From: Ligustrum vulgare
Lineage: Eukaryota > Streptophyta > Magnoliopsida > Lamiales > Oleaceae
Length of the DNA stretch: 64,000 nucleotides
Direction: 5' to 3'
NCBI GenBank assembly: GCA_963555705.1
Contig: OY743168.1
Coordinates: 99,093,925 to 99,157,924 of the forward strand
This document shows positions 10,869 to 23,400 of this stretch, piece after piece (the first letter of the stretch is position 1; each line of letters begins with the position of its first letter). The position numbers and the translations under genes are program-made. The notes beneath the pieces were generated by a model. It searched no databases. It was not told the DNA's origin and worked only from the letters and a program-made list of their open reading frames with translations.

Positions 10869-13493
10869 CAACATGCATATATGCACTTCATTTATTAATA
10901 GGTAATATTTTGAATTTTCTTTAACTTATCATGCTTACCGATTTCTCTGTACCTCAACTGCAGATTGTGTTCAGGGAAGATTTTGGAACTGAAGGCCGTG
11001 GTGGATATTTTGATCAATACGGGTTTGCACTTAGTGCCATGCTTCTATATTTGTTGAAAAATTAATCAAAGAGCATGGTTTGAGAATTTGTGCTTTCTTC
11101 TTTCACTTTGTCTTGTTGCATAGGATTTTTTAGTTGGATACATACTAATCCTACTTTTGTTTCATTTACAGAATTATCCGTGACATTATTCAGAATCACC
11201 TATTGCAGGTGAATCTTGTCAATAATTTGTATCTTTTCAAATATATGATTTCCTTTATTATCTTTATAAAACTGAATCTAATTTGTCCATTTTGTATATA
11301 CTGTCACACACATCCATGTGCTGATTGTTTTCATCTTTCTCGTCGAAGAATTACCTCAAATAAAGCCACCTTTGCGTCTAATACCTTACACTATGTAAAG
11401 AGTTGAATGGCCCTAATCTCTGCAATTTTATTTATAACATGGTGCATCCTTGTAAATTTGCAGGTTTTTTGCCTTGTAGCCATGGAAAAGCCTGTTTCTC
11501 TCAACCCTGAGCATATCCGTGATGAGAAAGTGAAGGTATAAGATTATTCCCTTCCGAAACCTCACTTTGGTTACTTGGGAGGAAAAAAATTGAGAATTTG
11601 CATGGATACTTGTTTTAATTTCCTAGTCCCTTTGGTTTCTTAAATCATATTTTGCAGTGCTTTTAAGTGTGTACAAGTTGTGGATCCTATGGAATTTGGG
11701 GATAATAAGTAGGCAGTAAGATGTGGATTTATGTTTGATCAACTTTTTCTAAAAGAAGTCAAGTTTTTCCAAACATGCACTTAATATTTCTTGAACTATT
11801 CCTAGATTCTGCAACTACGAGAATTTCCTGTTTCACTTATTGATTCAGTTGGAACTCAGGTTCTCCAATCAGTAATTCCAATTAAAGATGAAGAGGTGGT
11901 TATTGGACAATATGAAGGCTATAAGGATGACCCAACTGTTCCTAACAATTCAAACACTCCTACTTTCGCAACATTGATTCTGCGTATACACAATGAAAGA
12001 TGGGAAGGTGAAATAACATACATACAAGTTTACCTATGTCATCTACATCTATATTCATAATTTTTTCTATTGAGGGTGAGAGATTGGAATTCTAAAGCTG
12101 GGAACATTTAATGCAGTTAAATTGGAAGTACATCCTATAAGATGCTGTGTTTCTTAATTCTAACATCAAATACAACTACTTGCTGTAGGTGTGCCCTTCG
12201 TACTCAAGGCAGGGAAAGCGCTGAATTCCAGAAAGGCAGAAATACGTGTTCAGTTTAAGGATGTTCCTGGCGACATATTTAAATGTATGTGGTACCATGT
12301 CCTCTGTTTTTGGATTATTTTTCTGAATTTATCATTTTAATTGGTACGAGAAAATTTTCAGTCAGTCTCCTGATCTTGGATAACTCCTGCTGATAACTTG
12401 TTCAGGTCAAAAGCAAGGTAGAAATGAATTTGTGATACGTCTGCAACCTTCAGAGGCCATGTACATGAAGCTTACGGTAAGATTAATTCTGTTAGTTTTT
12501 TTGCATAGGGCTACTAGCTAGTCTTGTCATGGTGGATTTTGAAATTATTGTAGTCCGTTTTATGTAATGACACAGGGTTTATGAAATGCAATATGGTAAT
12601 ATAACCTTAACAGCGGTCTTAGTAAACAAAATTCTCTCCTCATTCTTGTTTCTCTAGATGTATCTTGTCTTCAGGTGCACGTGAACGGTATTTGATGCTT
12701 GAAATCTAGCTAGTATACCAGTAGTTATGCTTGTTTAGTGAATCAGTCCCGTCTTGTCCATGATCTTCCTTCATTTCCAACTCGGTCTGATCTCTCTCTA
12801 CAGGTCAAGCAGCCCGGCCTGGAGATGTCAACTGCTCAGAGTGAACTAGACCTGTCTTACACACAACGTTACCAAGGGGTTGTCATTCCAGAGGCTTATG
12901 AACGTCTAATTCTTGACACGTAGGCTTATGTTTAGTAAATCTGCATGATTTTGTGTTTCTTATTATGTAGCCCCTGTTTGATGTTGATTTTAAAGGGTTT
13001 ATTTGAAGAAATATTTTTTTGAATATTGATTTTTAGGATAATTTGTGGTTAAAAAGTTGGGAATCTTTTTCGAGTTTATGTGTAATATAATTTTATTGAT
13101 AAATGTGGTTGAAAAGAAGAGAGAAAATATGTTTTGTTTATAATGAGGGCCAATCAGGGGGCTGACAAAAAGATTTTTTTTTTTTTTTTAATACAGAATA
13201 AAAGGTGATCAGCAGCATTTTGTTCGTAGAGACGAGTTGAAGGTATTGCCATAACACATTCTAAAATTGTATTTCTACCCTCGTTTTTCGTCACATTTAT
13301 TGACGATTTTAGTCTTAATCTTCAGGCTGCATGGGAAATTTTTACACCCCTTCTACACCAAATAGATGGTGGAGAGTTTAAACCAATTCCATACAAGCAA
13401 GGAAGTAGAGGGCCTGTAGAAGCAGATGAATTGTTAGAAAGGGCAGGTTATGTTCAAACCCATGACTATACATGGATACCTCCATCCTTATAA
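8739..13493 (+). CDS. G6PDH: Glucose-6-phosphate 1-dehydrogenase, cytosolic type
   Basis: Catalyses the first, NADPH-producing step of the oxidative pentose phosphate pathway. Fifteen exons join in phase: 8739-8906, 9147-9232, 9505-9559, 9638-9824, 10475-10632, 10716-10784, 10964-11022, 11172-11208, 11464-11535, 11860-12007, 12189-12284, 12406-12476, 12804-12919, 13197-13242, 13326-13493. They give 511 aa, close to the ~515 aa usual for plant cytosolic forms. Seen in the protein: the dinucleotide-binding GASGDLA at residues 36-42, EKPFG at 177-181, and the substrate-binding/catalytic RIDHYLGKE at 205-213. There is no N-terminal extension resembling a plastid transit peptide, which indicates the cytosolic isoform. 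The ATG at 8739 is chosen because MASAEW begins the usual cytosolic N-terminus. Residues 55-56 are GK where I recall RQ in relatives, a minor variation at the first splice junction. No disabling change was seen. Splice sites are read by eye, so individual junctions could shift slightly. Confidence 0.95.
10827..10866 (+). repeat. (CT)n microsatellite in G6PDH intron 6
   Basis: About 40 bp of uninterrupted CT lies between the exons ending at 10784 and starting at 10964. The minus-strand open frame through it is a by-product (poly Arg-Glu). Confidence 0.95.
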
Positions 13494-13760
13494 ACGAAGT
13501 TCATCTGCAAGACCGCAACTATGATCCAACCGGCATTTGAACTCGCTGTCATTAAGGTCGTGTGGTAATGCATCTATGTTGTACTATTGTAATGTCATCA
13601 TCATTCGGTTTTCTGGGTTAGTCTTGCATTGCATTGCATAGAATGAGATTAATATGTAAAGCGTGTGCGACGTGTAAGAGCTCTTGCATGATAAATTATG
13701 TATTGAAAGCTAATAAAAATTGAAGTACTTGACTGGTCAGATGCTTTCGAGTTTAATTTT
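13494..13760 (+). terminator. G6PDH 3' UTR with polyadenylation signal
   Basis: An AATAAA hexamer lies at 13712-13717, about 220 bp past the stop, in an AT-rich context with preceding TG-rich upstream elements ('ttgtactattgtaatgt'). This is the likeliest 3'-end-forming signal. The cleavage site was not determined. Confidence 0.55.
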
Positions 13761-13764
13761 CTAA

Positions 13765-14215
13765 TGTTAGGTAAACGTTTTTTGTTTATAAACAAAGAAT
13801 GTGATGTTTTCGAGGTAAAATATGTGATTGAAAAGTGGTTTGAGAAAATGTATTTTTAAAAAATGGTTTATAAAAATGTGTTATTTAAAAACGAGTTTAC
13901 CAAGTAGGGGCTTAACTTTGTTTAAAAGCAGCTTTTCTTGAAACTTTGCCTCTACTATACACTTTATAGTCTTACAAGAAAAAAAGGACTTCTAAGCGTC
14001 CGAGAGGCTACGGTTTACCCCCTTGGCTCCGGTGGTCTGTTATATTAAGATTGTTTGGTAATAAATGTTTTGGAGAAAATTTGGAATTTTTTTTGAAAAA
14101 TACGTGGTTGAAAAAAGTGAAAAATGATGGGTTTCATGAAAATGTGTGGTTGAAATTGAATTTGAGAAAAATTGTGAGAAAAATCTCCTTACCAAATATT
14201 CCCAATTTTTATTAC
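13765..14215. mobile_element. Two small MITE relics with TTTGGTAA-type ends
   Basis: About 13768-13910 has ends 'aggtaaacgttttttg' and, reversed, 'ttggtaaactcgttttt', and a core ('gattgaaaagtggtttgagaaaatg') shared with relics at 29.8, 32.7, 33.5 and 36.8 kb. About 14052-14205 has 'gtttggtaataaatg' against 'ctccttaccaaat' and a core 'aaaatgtgtggttgaaa' that recurs in intron 2 of the HMA gene near 41780. Target duplications could not be defined. Confidence 0.5.
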
Positions 14216-14269
14216 ACGACTCAAAATCCCCTTCGCTACTTGTGTTTCAGTTCTTGTTCATGGTTATCG

Positions 14270-14722
14270 ATTTTCGGTTGTGTTGATTTTTTAACAGGTC
14301 ATGCGATCACGCCGTAGTAATCTGTGTGATCGCGTGGTTATCCCGTTAATGTGCAATTTTGAACTTTTGACTTTGTTTAAGATGATCCTCATCCTTTTAT
14401 TGTCTATCAAGTCCTCCATCTTCTGATTGATGCAGTTTAGTCCCTAAAATTTTGATTTCTTTCAATTTGATTATTATTTCTTGTATTTTTCTTCCAATTT
14501 GGCCATAATTGACTTCATCAACTTTTCATTTACATAGTTTAATACTTTTATCATCCAACTGACTTTTTTTTTGCTTCAATTCCTTTATTTTCTCGATTTT
14601 TGGATATTTTTACAATATAAACAAATAACAACAAAATCAATTGTAAATATTCTAAAACAATAACAATAATTTCTATTTATAGGATATAAATAAGTGTATA
14701 AAATACACTTTATCAATTTCAT
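14270..14722. repeat. Truncated copy of the dispersed repeat found at 44.0-45.5 kb
   Basis: It shares several ordered blocks with the longer copy: a 'gcgatcacg...gtgatcgcgtgg' GC-rich pair, 'aacttttgacttt', 'agtttagtccc', and the terminus 'aaataagtgtataaaatac' followed by 'ttatca'. Only the ~450 bp nearest that terminus is present here. No coding region is seen. Confidence 0.55.
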
Positions 14723-15281
14723 TCAGGTTATTTTCACTAACGTGAGCAAGAGTTTATCTTAATCAAAGTGATATTGTAAAATTAATAAATAATATAAAAA
14801 TTATTTGTTAAATTTTGAAATAGGTTTAACTATTTTGAAAGCAAGCTTCCTCTGTGGTCAACTATTAAGGAATAAAATCTCACATAAAATAAAGATGAAA
14901 ATATAGACAAAATTATAGGGTTTGGACTTATTCTCTTAATAATGTTGATTCGTTAAGATGCAACCCCGAGTCTTAATATGACATCGAAGCCTATTAAACT
15001 CAAATGAGTAATTCAATCCGATTAAGATTAAAAATGAGCATGTGAATTTCAAGATCGATATACTCAAATGGCCACCATCATGCAGATGTATGTTAATGGA
15101 TAAAATATTAAAATTTCACATCGAATAAAAATGATATATAGATCAACTTATATAAGTTATAAGGTTTTAAGCTATTCATATTAATAAAGTTGACAGATTA
15201 AGATATAATTTCAAGTCTTAATAAACTAAATGGCTTTCAAGTTGAGTAACATGGTTATATTGAAAATAAATTGAATTTCAC
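14723..15281. other. Gene-free AT-rich stretch
   Basis: Near 14880-14980 and 15115-15240 a diverged direct repeat ('tcacat.aaataaa.atga.aatata', then 'gttgac(a)..ttaagat') is visible, so an old ~230-bp duplication is likely. Nothing else is recognised. Confidence 0.35.
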
Positions 15282-15284
15282 TAA

Positions 15285-16623
15285 GTTTGTGTTTGATAGG
15301 GTGGAGTTTGGTGGAAATAAATTTATTTTTCATTAAATTTTCCTACTAAGGTGTTTGATATCAATTTTTTTTCCATGAAATTAGTTTTATAGTTTTTTAT
15401 GATTTCAGTACTTTTCTAGCTTTTTAAGAAATTGGTTTTCCCACCAAAATGGTGGGAATTGATTTTCCTTTTTAGGTGGAAAACCTTTTTTGTCTCGTTT
15501 GATTATTTTTGTTATTATTAATTGACTTATTTTTTTTTATAAATTAACATTATTATTATTAAGTATAAATGTGTTAAAAAATAAAAAAAAATGATTTTGA
15601 TTAAAATAGCAAAATTTTGATCTATTTTCTAGGGGTGGGCGAAAAAAGGGTAACAGGTATTACCGAACTGGAACAGAACTGAAAAAATCGGAACTGTATG
15701 ATTTTAAAAAAATAAAATAGGAAATTGATTTTGGAATTGATAACCGATTGGTTCTTGGTTTGGTTCTCGGTTCCGCTTTTAGAACCGAAAAATCGAAGTT
15801 AGAACCAAATCTTTGATCATTTTTTATTTTTTTTGAATAGGTTGTCCTAAAACTAAAAGTCAAAAGAATTTGTTATTGTTTTGAGTAAAGTGAAAATGAT
15901 TAAGTTCTTTTTATGAAATATGTTACGTCTCTACCTACTACCTCATTGTAACATTTAACTTCACAATTGGACTGAAATTCTTAGTAAATAAAAATAGAAT
16001 TAGACTAATTAATAAGCGAAATTGTAAATAACCACAATGGAGTTAATTAAATATTTAAATACAAATATAAAATAATTAATAATAATGCATTTAAAACTCA
16101 TGATCCATCCTACAAGTTTACCATACAAATTGCTTCTTCCCATGCTCGAAAAACCTTCCAGACCATTTGTCTTTTATTTTGGTTTATGAACATCTTCTAT
16201 TTCATGGAGAATCCTATACTTTCTTCGGGGTGAAAGAATTTTCGAAATCCTTGATCTTGGTATATTCGGTAGAAGTTTATTTCAGGTTATTGGCTCGCTT
16301 CTTTAAGCTGATACTCCTCGATAAGACCCCCGAGAAATAATTATTATTGTAGAACCGAATTAGAGCCGAAACCGAACCAAATACGAATGGTTTGGTTCGG
16401 CTATTCAATGGAACCGAATGATTCCATTTTACAAGAACCGAAAAGTATTGTTCGATTCCGATTTTTTAGATATCTGAACAGAACCACCCGACGCCCACCC
16501 CCATTATTTTCACATAGAAAATTAAATCAATCAAACACATTAAATTTTCAATTTCCAATAATTCAGTTCCATAAAATTCATTTTCTTTCCTCCAAAATTT
16601 AACAATCACTATTAAACGCAACC
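15285..16623. mobile_element. Tourist-like MITE copy A, split by a nested hAT-like element
   Basis: The left end is GTTTGTGTTTGATAGG and the right end, reversed, is GGTTGCGTTTAATAG, each next to TAA (15282-15284 and 16624-16626). Interior landmarks shared with copies B, C and D are 'gttattattaattgactta', 'aacattattattattaagta', 'caatcaaacacattaaa' and a C-terminal 'ttcc.taattcagttcc'. Without the insertion at about 15632-16502 the element would be about 470 bp, the same as its relatives. Confidence 0.7.
15632..16502. mobile_element. hAT-like non-autonomous element (GGGGTGGGCG ends)
   Basis: The ends GGGGTGGGCG (left) and CGCCCACCCCC (right) are inverted, and the neighbouring ~60 bp remain complementary ('gaactgaaaaaatcgg' against 'ccgattttttagat..gaac'). 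Flanks TATTTTCT (15623-15630) and TATTTTCA (16505-16512) are a probable 8-bp duplication with one mismatch, one or two bases off the inverted ends. The interior is rich in 'gaaccgaa/ttcggttc' palindromes. No transposase is seen. Confidence 0.65.
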
Positions 16624-16626
16624 TAA

Positions 16627-17134
16627 GACTTTGATTAACCTAAATTTGCTTAGAAAATATCAAATCATTGAAAACATTTTTCACTTTTTGTATTTGTTTA
16701 ATTTTAAAATTTGCTTTGAAAATTTATTTTTATGGTACAACAAATTAAAGCATATTTAGGCAATTTGCATTGAAAATATTTTCTTACCTATTTGATGAGA
16801 AAATATTTTCCATCTTGGGTGGAAAAGCCTTTTCATCATGTTTGATCATTTTCGTTGTTATTAATTGACTTATTTTTTTTTTCAAAAATTAATATTACTA
16901 TTATCTAGTACAACTGAATGAAAAATAATTTTTTTAAAAATTAAAATAACTAAATTTTATTTTGTTTATAGTGAAAAATAATGTCAATCAAATAATAAAA
17001 TTAGAAATTTTTTTCACCTTAAAAATTAATCAAATAAAAAAATTTCATTTTTCACGTAAATAATTTTTAGGAAAATCAATTCCTGGAATTTTTTTTATAC
17101 CATCAATTTTCCATATTTTCAATCAAACATACCC
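16627..17134. mobile_element. Tourist-like MITE copy B, abutting copy A
   Basis: It has the same interior landmarks as copies A, C and D ('gttgttattaattgactta', 'aataatgtcaatcaaa', 'tttcacctt.aaaa'). The right end AATCAAACATACCC is followed by TAA (17135-17137). The left end is more diverged (GACTTTGATTAACC) and directly follows the TAA that also closes copy A. It lies only ~290 bp upstream of the NBP35 ATG. Confidence 0.6.
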
Positions 17135-17137
17135 TAA

Positions 17138-17424
17138 TTTGAAATTACAGTTGGATGATCCATTTGAAATTTCACTGAAAGTACAGGGACCAAAAATGAA
17201 ATTAACACAGTTTTTCTTGTAAAACAAACAAGTACTCGCGGCATCAGTGCCACGTATCGCCTTCTCTCTAGAGACAAATTAGACAGAACTGGGTTACTCC
17301 TTTTTGAATCTTTCTCTTGGATTATCTCTGTTTTCTCATCTTGTGAATTTTTCCTCGCTTCGGACAGTCAAAGTTTCATTTTCTTCTTATCTTTAAAGAA
17401 GGAGTTACTAAGTCGGCGCTAGAA
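17138..17424 (+). promoter_or_regulatory. NBP35 proximal promoter and 5' UTR
   Basis: A mixed-composition stretch between MITE B and the NBP35 start codon, with CT-rich leader-like sequence at about 17260-17400. I saw no convincing TATA box. Most of the promoter must lie in this 290 bp or include MITE sequence. Confidence 0.4.
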
Positions 17425-20400
17425 ATGGAAAACGGAGGCTACGAAATACCTGAAGACGCAAACGAGCGTATGCATTTTCCATTACTTTTCTGTTTCTGTG
17501 TTATTGAATTTAAGATTATTCTCAGATTTTTTACTTTTATTTTTGGATTTATAGATTGTCCAGGGCCTCAATCGGAGTCGGCCGGAAAATCTGATGCTTG
17601 CGAAGGCTGCCCAAACCAAGAGGCTTGTGCTACTGCTCCTAAAGGCCCCGACCCAGGTCCACTTCACCTGCCATTAAATTTTAACCTCCTCTTTTTCTTT
17701 TCTTTTTTCTTTTCTGGTTTTTAGAATAAGTTCGTTGAGGGATGCTTCATATTTATGCCCTTGTGTACCAGTTCTTGTGTTGCTTGATCATAGGAAGAAC
17801 TGTATTTATAAGAAGTAATAATATTTATGTGAATTATTATGCCTGACTCCTGAGTTGAATGCAAAACACTTCTAAATTTAAATTTCTCCAGAAGACCGTG
17901 AATAAAATAAAATAAAATAAAAAATACTGAAATTTGTAATCGGACAACCAGTTGTCCATTTTGAACAAGGATATATATATATATATATTGTAAGGTTTCG
18001 ATACATATATGCACAGCGGAAATTAAACAAACACGAAATCATAGCCCGGATCAATCTTGCACTTAGATAGAATTTGTGATTAGAATAATACCTTTGATGA
18101 ACGCCGTGAATCTGAAATCTGAAACAGGAGGTACAAACTTGTCACCACCAGCTGTCCAATTGTCCAGCCTCTAACAGAAATCCACACAGCGAGTTGATTC
18201 TGGAACTCCATCTTTCTCCAACCTTTGAAATGGATTCGAGAGAATTGATTTTTCTCTTTGTGCTAGCAAGAGAAAAATCTGCGCTAGAATATTATGGAAA
18301 AGCGACTATCTTGATTTCTGTACAATAGTGCACATATTAATATGTGCATCTCAAAACCCTAACCCTAATGACAATAGGGCTTTTAATGGACCTTGATTAA
18401 TTAATCATATTAATTAATCTAATTGTAAAGTCCGGCCCAACAATTGGGCTTGTACATTAATTCTAACAATCTCCCACTTGGACAAGATCCAATTCCAGAT
18501 ATTCAATTCTCGCCTTTTGTGTGTGACCCATTAGGTTCCATTCACGATGGCAAACGTCGTGATATTATTATTATTTCAATCTGATTGGAATAAGATGAAT
18601 TTAAATCTCTATTTCTAATTCATCTTCGACTCACCAAGATCGATTAATTCACGTCGCCGTCCTAGATTGACATCTAGCAATGTGTCAAGGCAATCCATGT
18701 GGAAGGAAAAATCATGTGGCATGACAAGACCAGTTCATGTGCGGTTACTGTGGAAATACAATTCCTTCATCAATATAACCCAATTGGTTAAGAGATATGG
18801 ATAGCGTCAATCTCATTTCAACCAATTATGTTATTCACTTCTTATCTTAATTGATCTAGTTATGACTGAAAACACCTTTTTCAACTCATAACTTCACCCC
18901 GGCCGAGGAATTTATATCAACTTAAGTGAGCGAAATATAGGTTATAATCTCCTACTACCCAGGAGTGACGAATCCTCATATTGGACATACACAACCTTCA
19001 TATGACTCTCACTACACCCGTACGACGTCATCCTGATGACTCCCTCTCAAGAGCCAATATCAACGCTCGCCAAAGCATAGTAATCCTCATATAAGAGTCT
19101 ATGACGTCCTCAAGTCAAAGGACCAAATCCACAACCGCGCATTAGAGATTCACCACTGACGTTTGGATAGTTATCCATGTGGAATCTCTAGGCGGGTCAT
19201 CCAATGCTTTGTTCATCTAACAATGCATCCACGTGTTCATTCGAATGTCCCTCTACATTCTAGCTTGTGAGATAAGCTACTTTCTTTATAAGAAAGAAAT
19301 GCAACACATGCTAGTCTAACTGCAACAACAATATCCGTATTTTGCTGTTACTTCGACTAGGGACAATTTTAGAACAAGATATTAATAACTTGTATCTCAC
19401 AGTCATAACTTACAAGTTACTTAAACTTATTCTACGGACTCTATTATCTAAATAGTGAGTTAAACTCAATTTAATAATAGATCTGCCTTTATTGCAACAA
19501 TGATAATATGTGTTATGCTATTTCAACGATTGGATTTAGAGCATGACACTGATATACTCCCACTAGATCCAATAACTCATGTATCTTATACATAACGAGT
19601 TTACGTGACAATCACATTCCCGTTGGGATAGTGGATTTACAGGTGGATCTTAGACATGTGACTCTTCACATATTCAACCTTTTCAAGGTTAGTGGGCGTG
19701 AATTCTATTTTTCTACAATCTTCGAATAAGATAGTAGCCCCTAAATACATACTTAGATCATCGATGAGACTCAGTTCCCTCGCTTGCGCGATGGCTCCAT
19801 TGTCGTCACAGTACTCATTACTGGAGCTACAATGCTAGGAACAATTATAGTTCACTAATGAACTTAACGATCGATATTGCTTCACAAGCACTTATGTATT
19901 TGGTCTCGGTTGTATAGTTAGCCGTCTTTCTTGTTTGAACCATTTCAAACTGACCACACCACTACTATGAGTTAATTAACAATTAGACTGAATATTTCCT
20001 TCATCCCTTTCCGGACTAAAGGATGGTATCTATGTACCTGAAGACTGTAAGTCTACATTTTTCCTCATGTCTTCTGTATTCTTAGTACTTCTCAAGTTCT
20101 CAATAATACAAAAGGTGTTGTACATAGTGTGGCGTTTAAGAAGATCTTATCGTCAAACAATCAAGTATCTTCTCCACATCATTCTTTCTCAATACGTGTT
20201 CTAAACACCATTTTGAAAAGATTAATCCCAAAATTTTTGGGATAGAATCCTACATTGGATTCACTTATGCTAACCCCATTAGCATTACATCTATGTACGT
20301 GGATTGAGAAATCAAAACAACCTTTCTAATCTATCTCTATAGATTATGGTTCCCAAAGTAAAGGTTTTATTTCTCAAATCCATCATGGAGAAATTTAAAA

Positions 20401-23400
20401 TAATTGCACTTTCACTTTAAAGGTTAGAGACTCAACTTCTGATCAATAATATGTCATCTACATATAGTATCAGAAGTATTGAACACTCCCACTAACCTTT
20501 TATATACACACATTCTTTATCTTCAACTTTTGATAAAATCAAACATTTTGATTATCTCATCAAAATTAAGATTCTAGCTCCGTGAGGCTTGCTTTAATCT
20601 ATAATAGATATTTGCAGCTAGTATACTATGTTTAAGGATTCAAAAATCCCATAATTATAGTATGCTGCTACTGCAAGCAGAATCCGAATTGATTCAAAGT
20701 AAACGCATTTACAGCATATGGGTCTTACCCATTTCAGGTGAATCAAACAAGTTCCAAAACTTGTTCTTATCTCGAATTCCATGGCTTCCTGCCATCTCAT
20801 TTAGTCAACACTTGACTTAGCTTCTATGTAAATATTGGCTCATTATCCTTGATGAATAATACAATATTAGTAATCAGGGATGTGTAACTCAATAGAGTAT
20901 ACATGATCCTAATATCTTTACATGGAGCTAGTGTGTTCTCAGTCGTCACCACGTCCTAAACACTGATCATGTCCCAAGCATTGATCTGTACCTCATCTAA
21001 TGCAAGCACATATTCCAGCTTATTAATCGATTGAATATATATGTGTAATCATGAACTCTTTCATGTTCTACTTTTACTCCCACTGTCTTCTCTTAGATGA
21101 ACTGTTTCTCTAAGACAATGACAGAATTCGAGATAGACTTTCTTTCTCGATAGGAATGTAGAAACAATATCCAACCATCTTTTGGATATCCCACAAATAT
21201 ACATATTGGACTAAGGCTATTGCTTATCCAAATTTGGTATACTTCTAATAAGTATCGAGGTCTTAAATCTTAACGCGAGGAAGATTAGACTTTTGAAATC
21301 CATATCTTATATGGACCTTCATCAACCGATTATCATGGAACATGACTAAGTGTGTAATATAAAGTTTTTAGTGCAAAGCTCCAAGAACTGTTTTGGAGAT
21401 TTTTGCGTGTCTTCATCAATGATTGCATCAATTGCAATCTTTGTCCTTTCATATTCGTCATTGTGCAGAGACGTATATGAAAGAGTTATCTATGCGAAAA
21501 TTATGTTCTCATAACACAATCTTGAAGTCAATAACTTGGAAATATTCTTCACTTTGATTAAATCTACGTGCTTAGAACATTTTTCCCATTTTGGCCTTCT
21601 AATTTATATCTGTATTATTTGAACTTTTCAAACTTATAGATTTAAACTTTATTATAGATAACAATGACAATCATGGTTATCTAATGATTAAAGACCACTC
21701 TGACATATGCTCACTTACATCCGAATGTAACAGGCTCAATTGATCAACCATTCCACATTTCCTTTTCAAGAAAATTGACTTATCAATTTACCTCCAAGGC
21801 GAGATATATATATCTCTATTAATTGAATAAGTCAAATGTCAGATTTAATTGTGACTTCTTCCATGCCTTATTAATATTCAGAATGTAGACTATTTGTTTA
21901 CTTACCTCACTTACATAGTATCTCATCTAAGTTAACGAATAACTATTATTCTTAATTAAAGAGGATAATCACTTCATGTCCAAACATGAAGTGGAAGTGT
22001 CGTTCTTCATAAGAACTGTAATTAACAATTGTCTAATTTTAAACTGAATGAGAAGGCAAAAATAGGTAATAGCTTCTTAAGCTGTTCAAACAACATTTGC
22101 TTTATTACCTACAAATAGGTGCATCACCATTTTTCGCAATTATTCTACTTTTAGCCATTGTATATTATCGATATCTAATACTCGATTGGCTAAGTAGATT
22201 ATTTAACCTTTATCAAATAGAAAACTGAAGTAGAAGATTCACCAAACTTCTCACTTCTTCAGTTCGGTTAAGGGAGCCTCGCAATTATAAATGTATCTTC
22301 CTATTATTGGCATGTTTGAGAAGAGTATTCTCGATCATATCGTGTTTTTGAGATCATTTCTCAAGGGACGACGCCAATTCAAGGATTTCAGTCTAATGAA
22401 CTTACTCAGTGTCAATTGCACTGTATAAGTTCACGTAATAACTCAAATTTTAAAAATCATACAACAACAATAAAAAATAGATAACGTATTATCATGTATA
22501 AATCAATTTAATAAGGTCTTTTATTAAATCGATTGCTCCCACTGTTTTACTTGAATTAATGACCCTCAACATTAATCTCGTAGAATCCTGTTAGATTCAC
22601 AGTAGGCTAGGATCCCGTTTATTTCATTAGAACCTTGAGTGACTCAACAAGCTCTAATGAGACATCCAGGTAGATACTTCCATCAATCACATCTCCATGT
22701 GACTCCTAGATCATCAAGTAGACAACTCCTTGTCGCACACATCTTATGTATTTACTTGATTGTGCCTCCAAAATCTCATCTCCTTGAGTGACTCAACAAA
22801 AGATAGATTTCGGTTAAATTCTACCCATTGTTCAGAAACATCTTATGTTTCATAGTGATAAACACATCTTCCCACTTGCAGCCTTGAGTGACTCAACAAA
22901 CCGCATCGAGGGTGGATTCTGGTTTTTCACTATAACAACGGAAGGCACTTTGCATTAACCAATTAATATGAATTTAATAAACTGCTTCCAATATTATATC
23001 CCTTTTGATTTACTCAATAAAGGATGTACATTTTGGTTAAGCCCGACCCATTGTTCAGAAGTATCTAATACTTCATAATGAGAAACATATCTACCAGCGA
23101 GTAGCCTTGAGTGACTCAACAAGCTGACATCGATAGTAAAATCTGGTTTTTCATTACAACAATGGAAAGCACGTGACTTAATATAATTTTAAGTGAGGGG
23201 TTTGTCTCATCATTTCTATTTATATTAACTAACATCCACCATGCAATTAATCATACATATAATAATATTGTGGATGATTATGGACGATATCTATCTAGTC
23301 TTCTCGAGCCATGAAGAAGGCTAGTTGGTCAATTCCTAGGGGACATTGCATTCGATCATCGAATGCTAAATGCAATAATCTCCATCTGCTGCTGCAACCT

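Noticed and set aside
10683..10886. Minus-strand frame with an Arg-Glu repeat
   Set aside because: Antisense translation of the (CT)n microsatellite in a G6PDH intron.
16387..16602. Plus-strand frame at 16.4-16.6 kb
   Set aside because: It crosses the boundary between the hAT-like insert and the host MITE, so it cannot be an ancestral gene.
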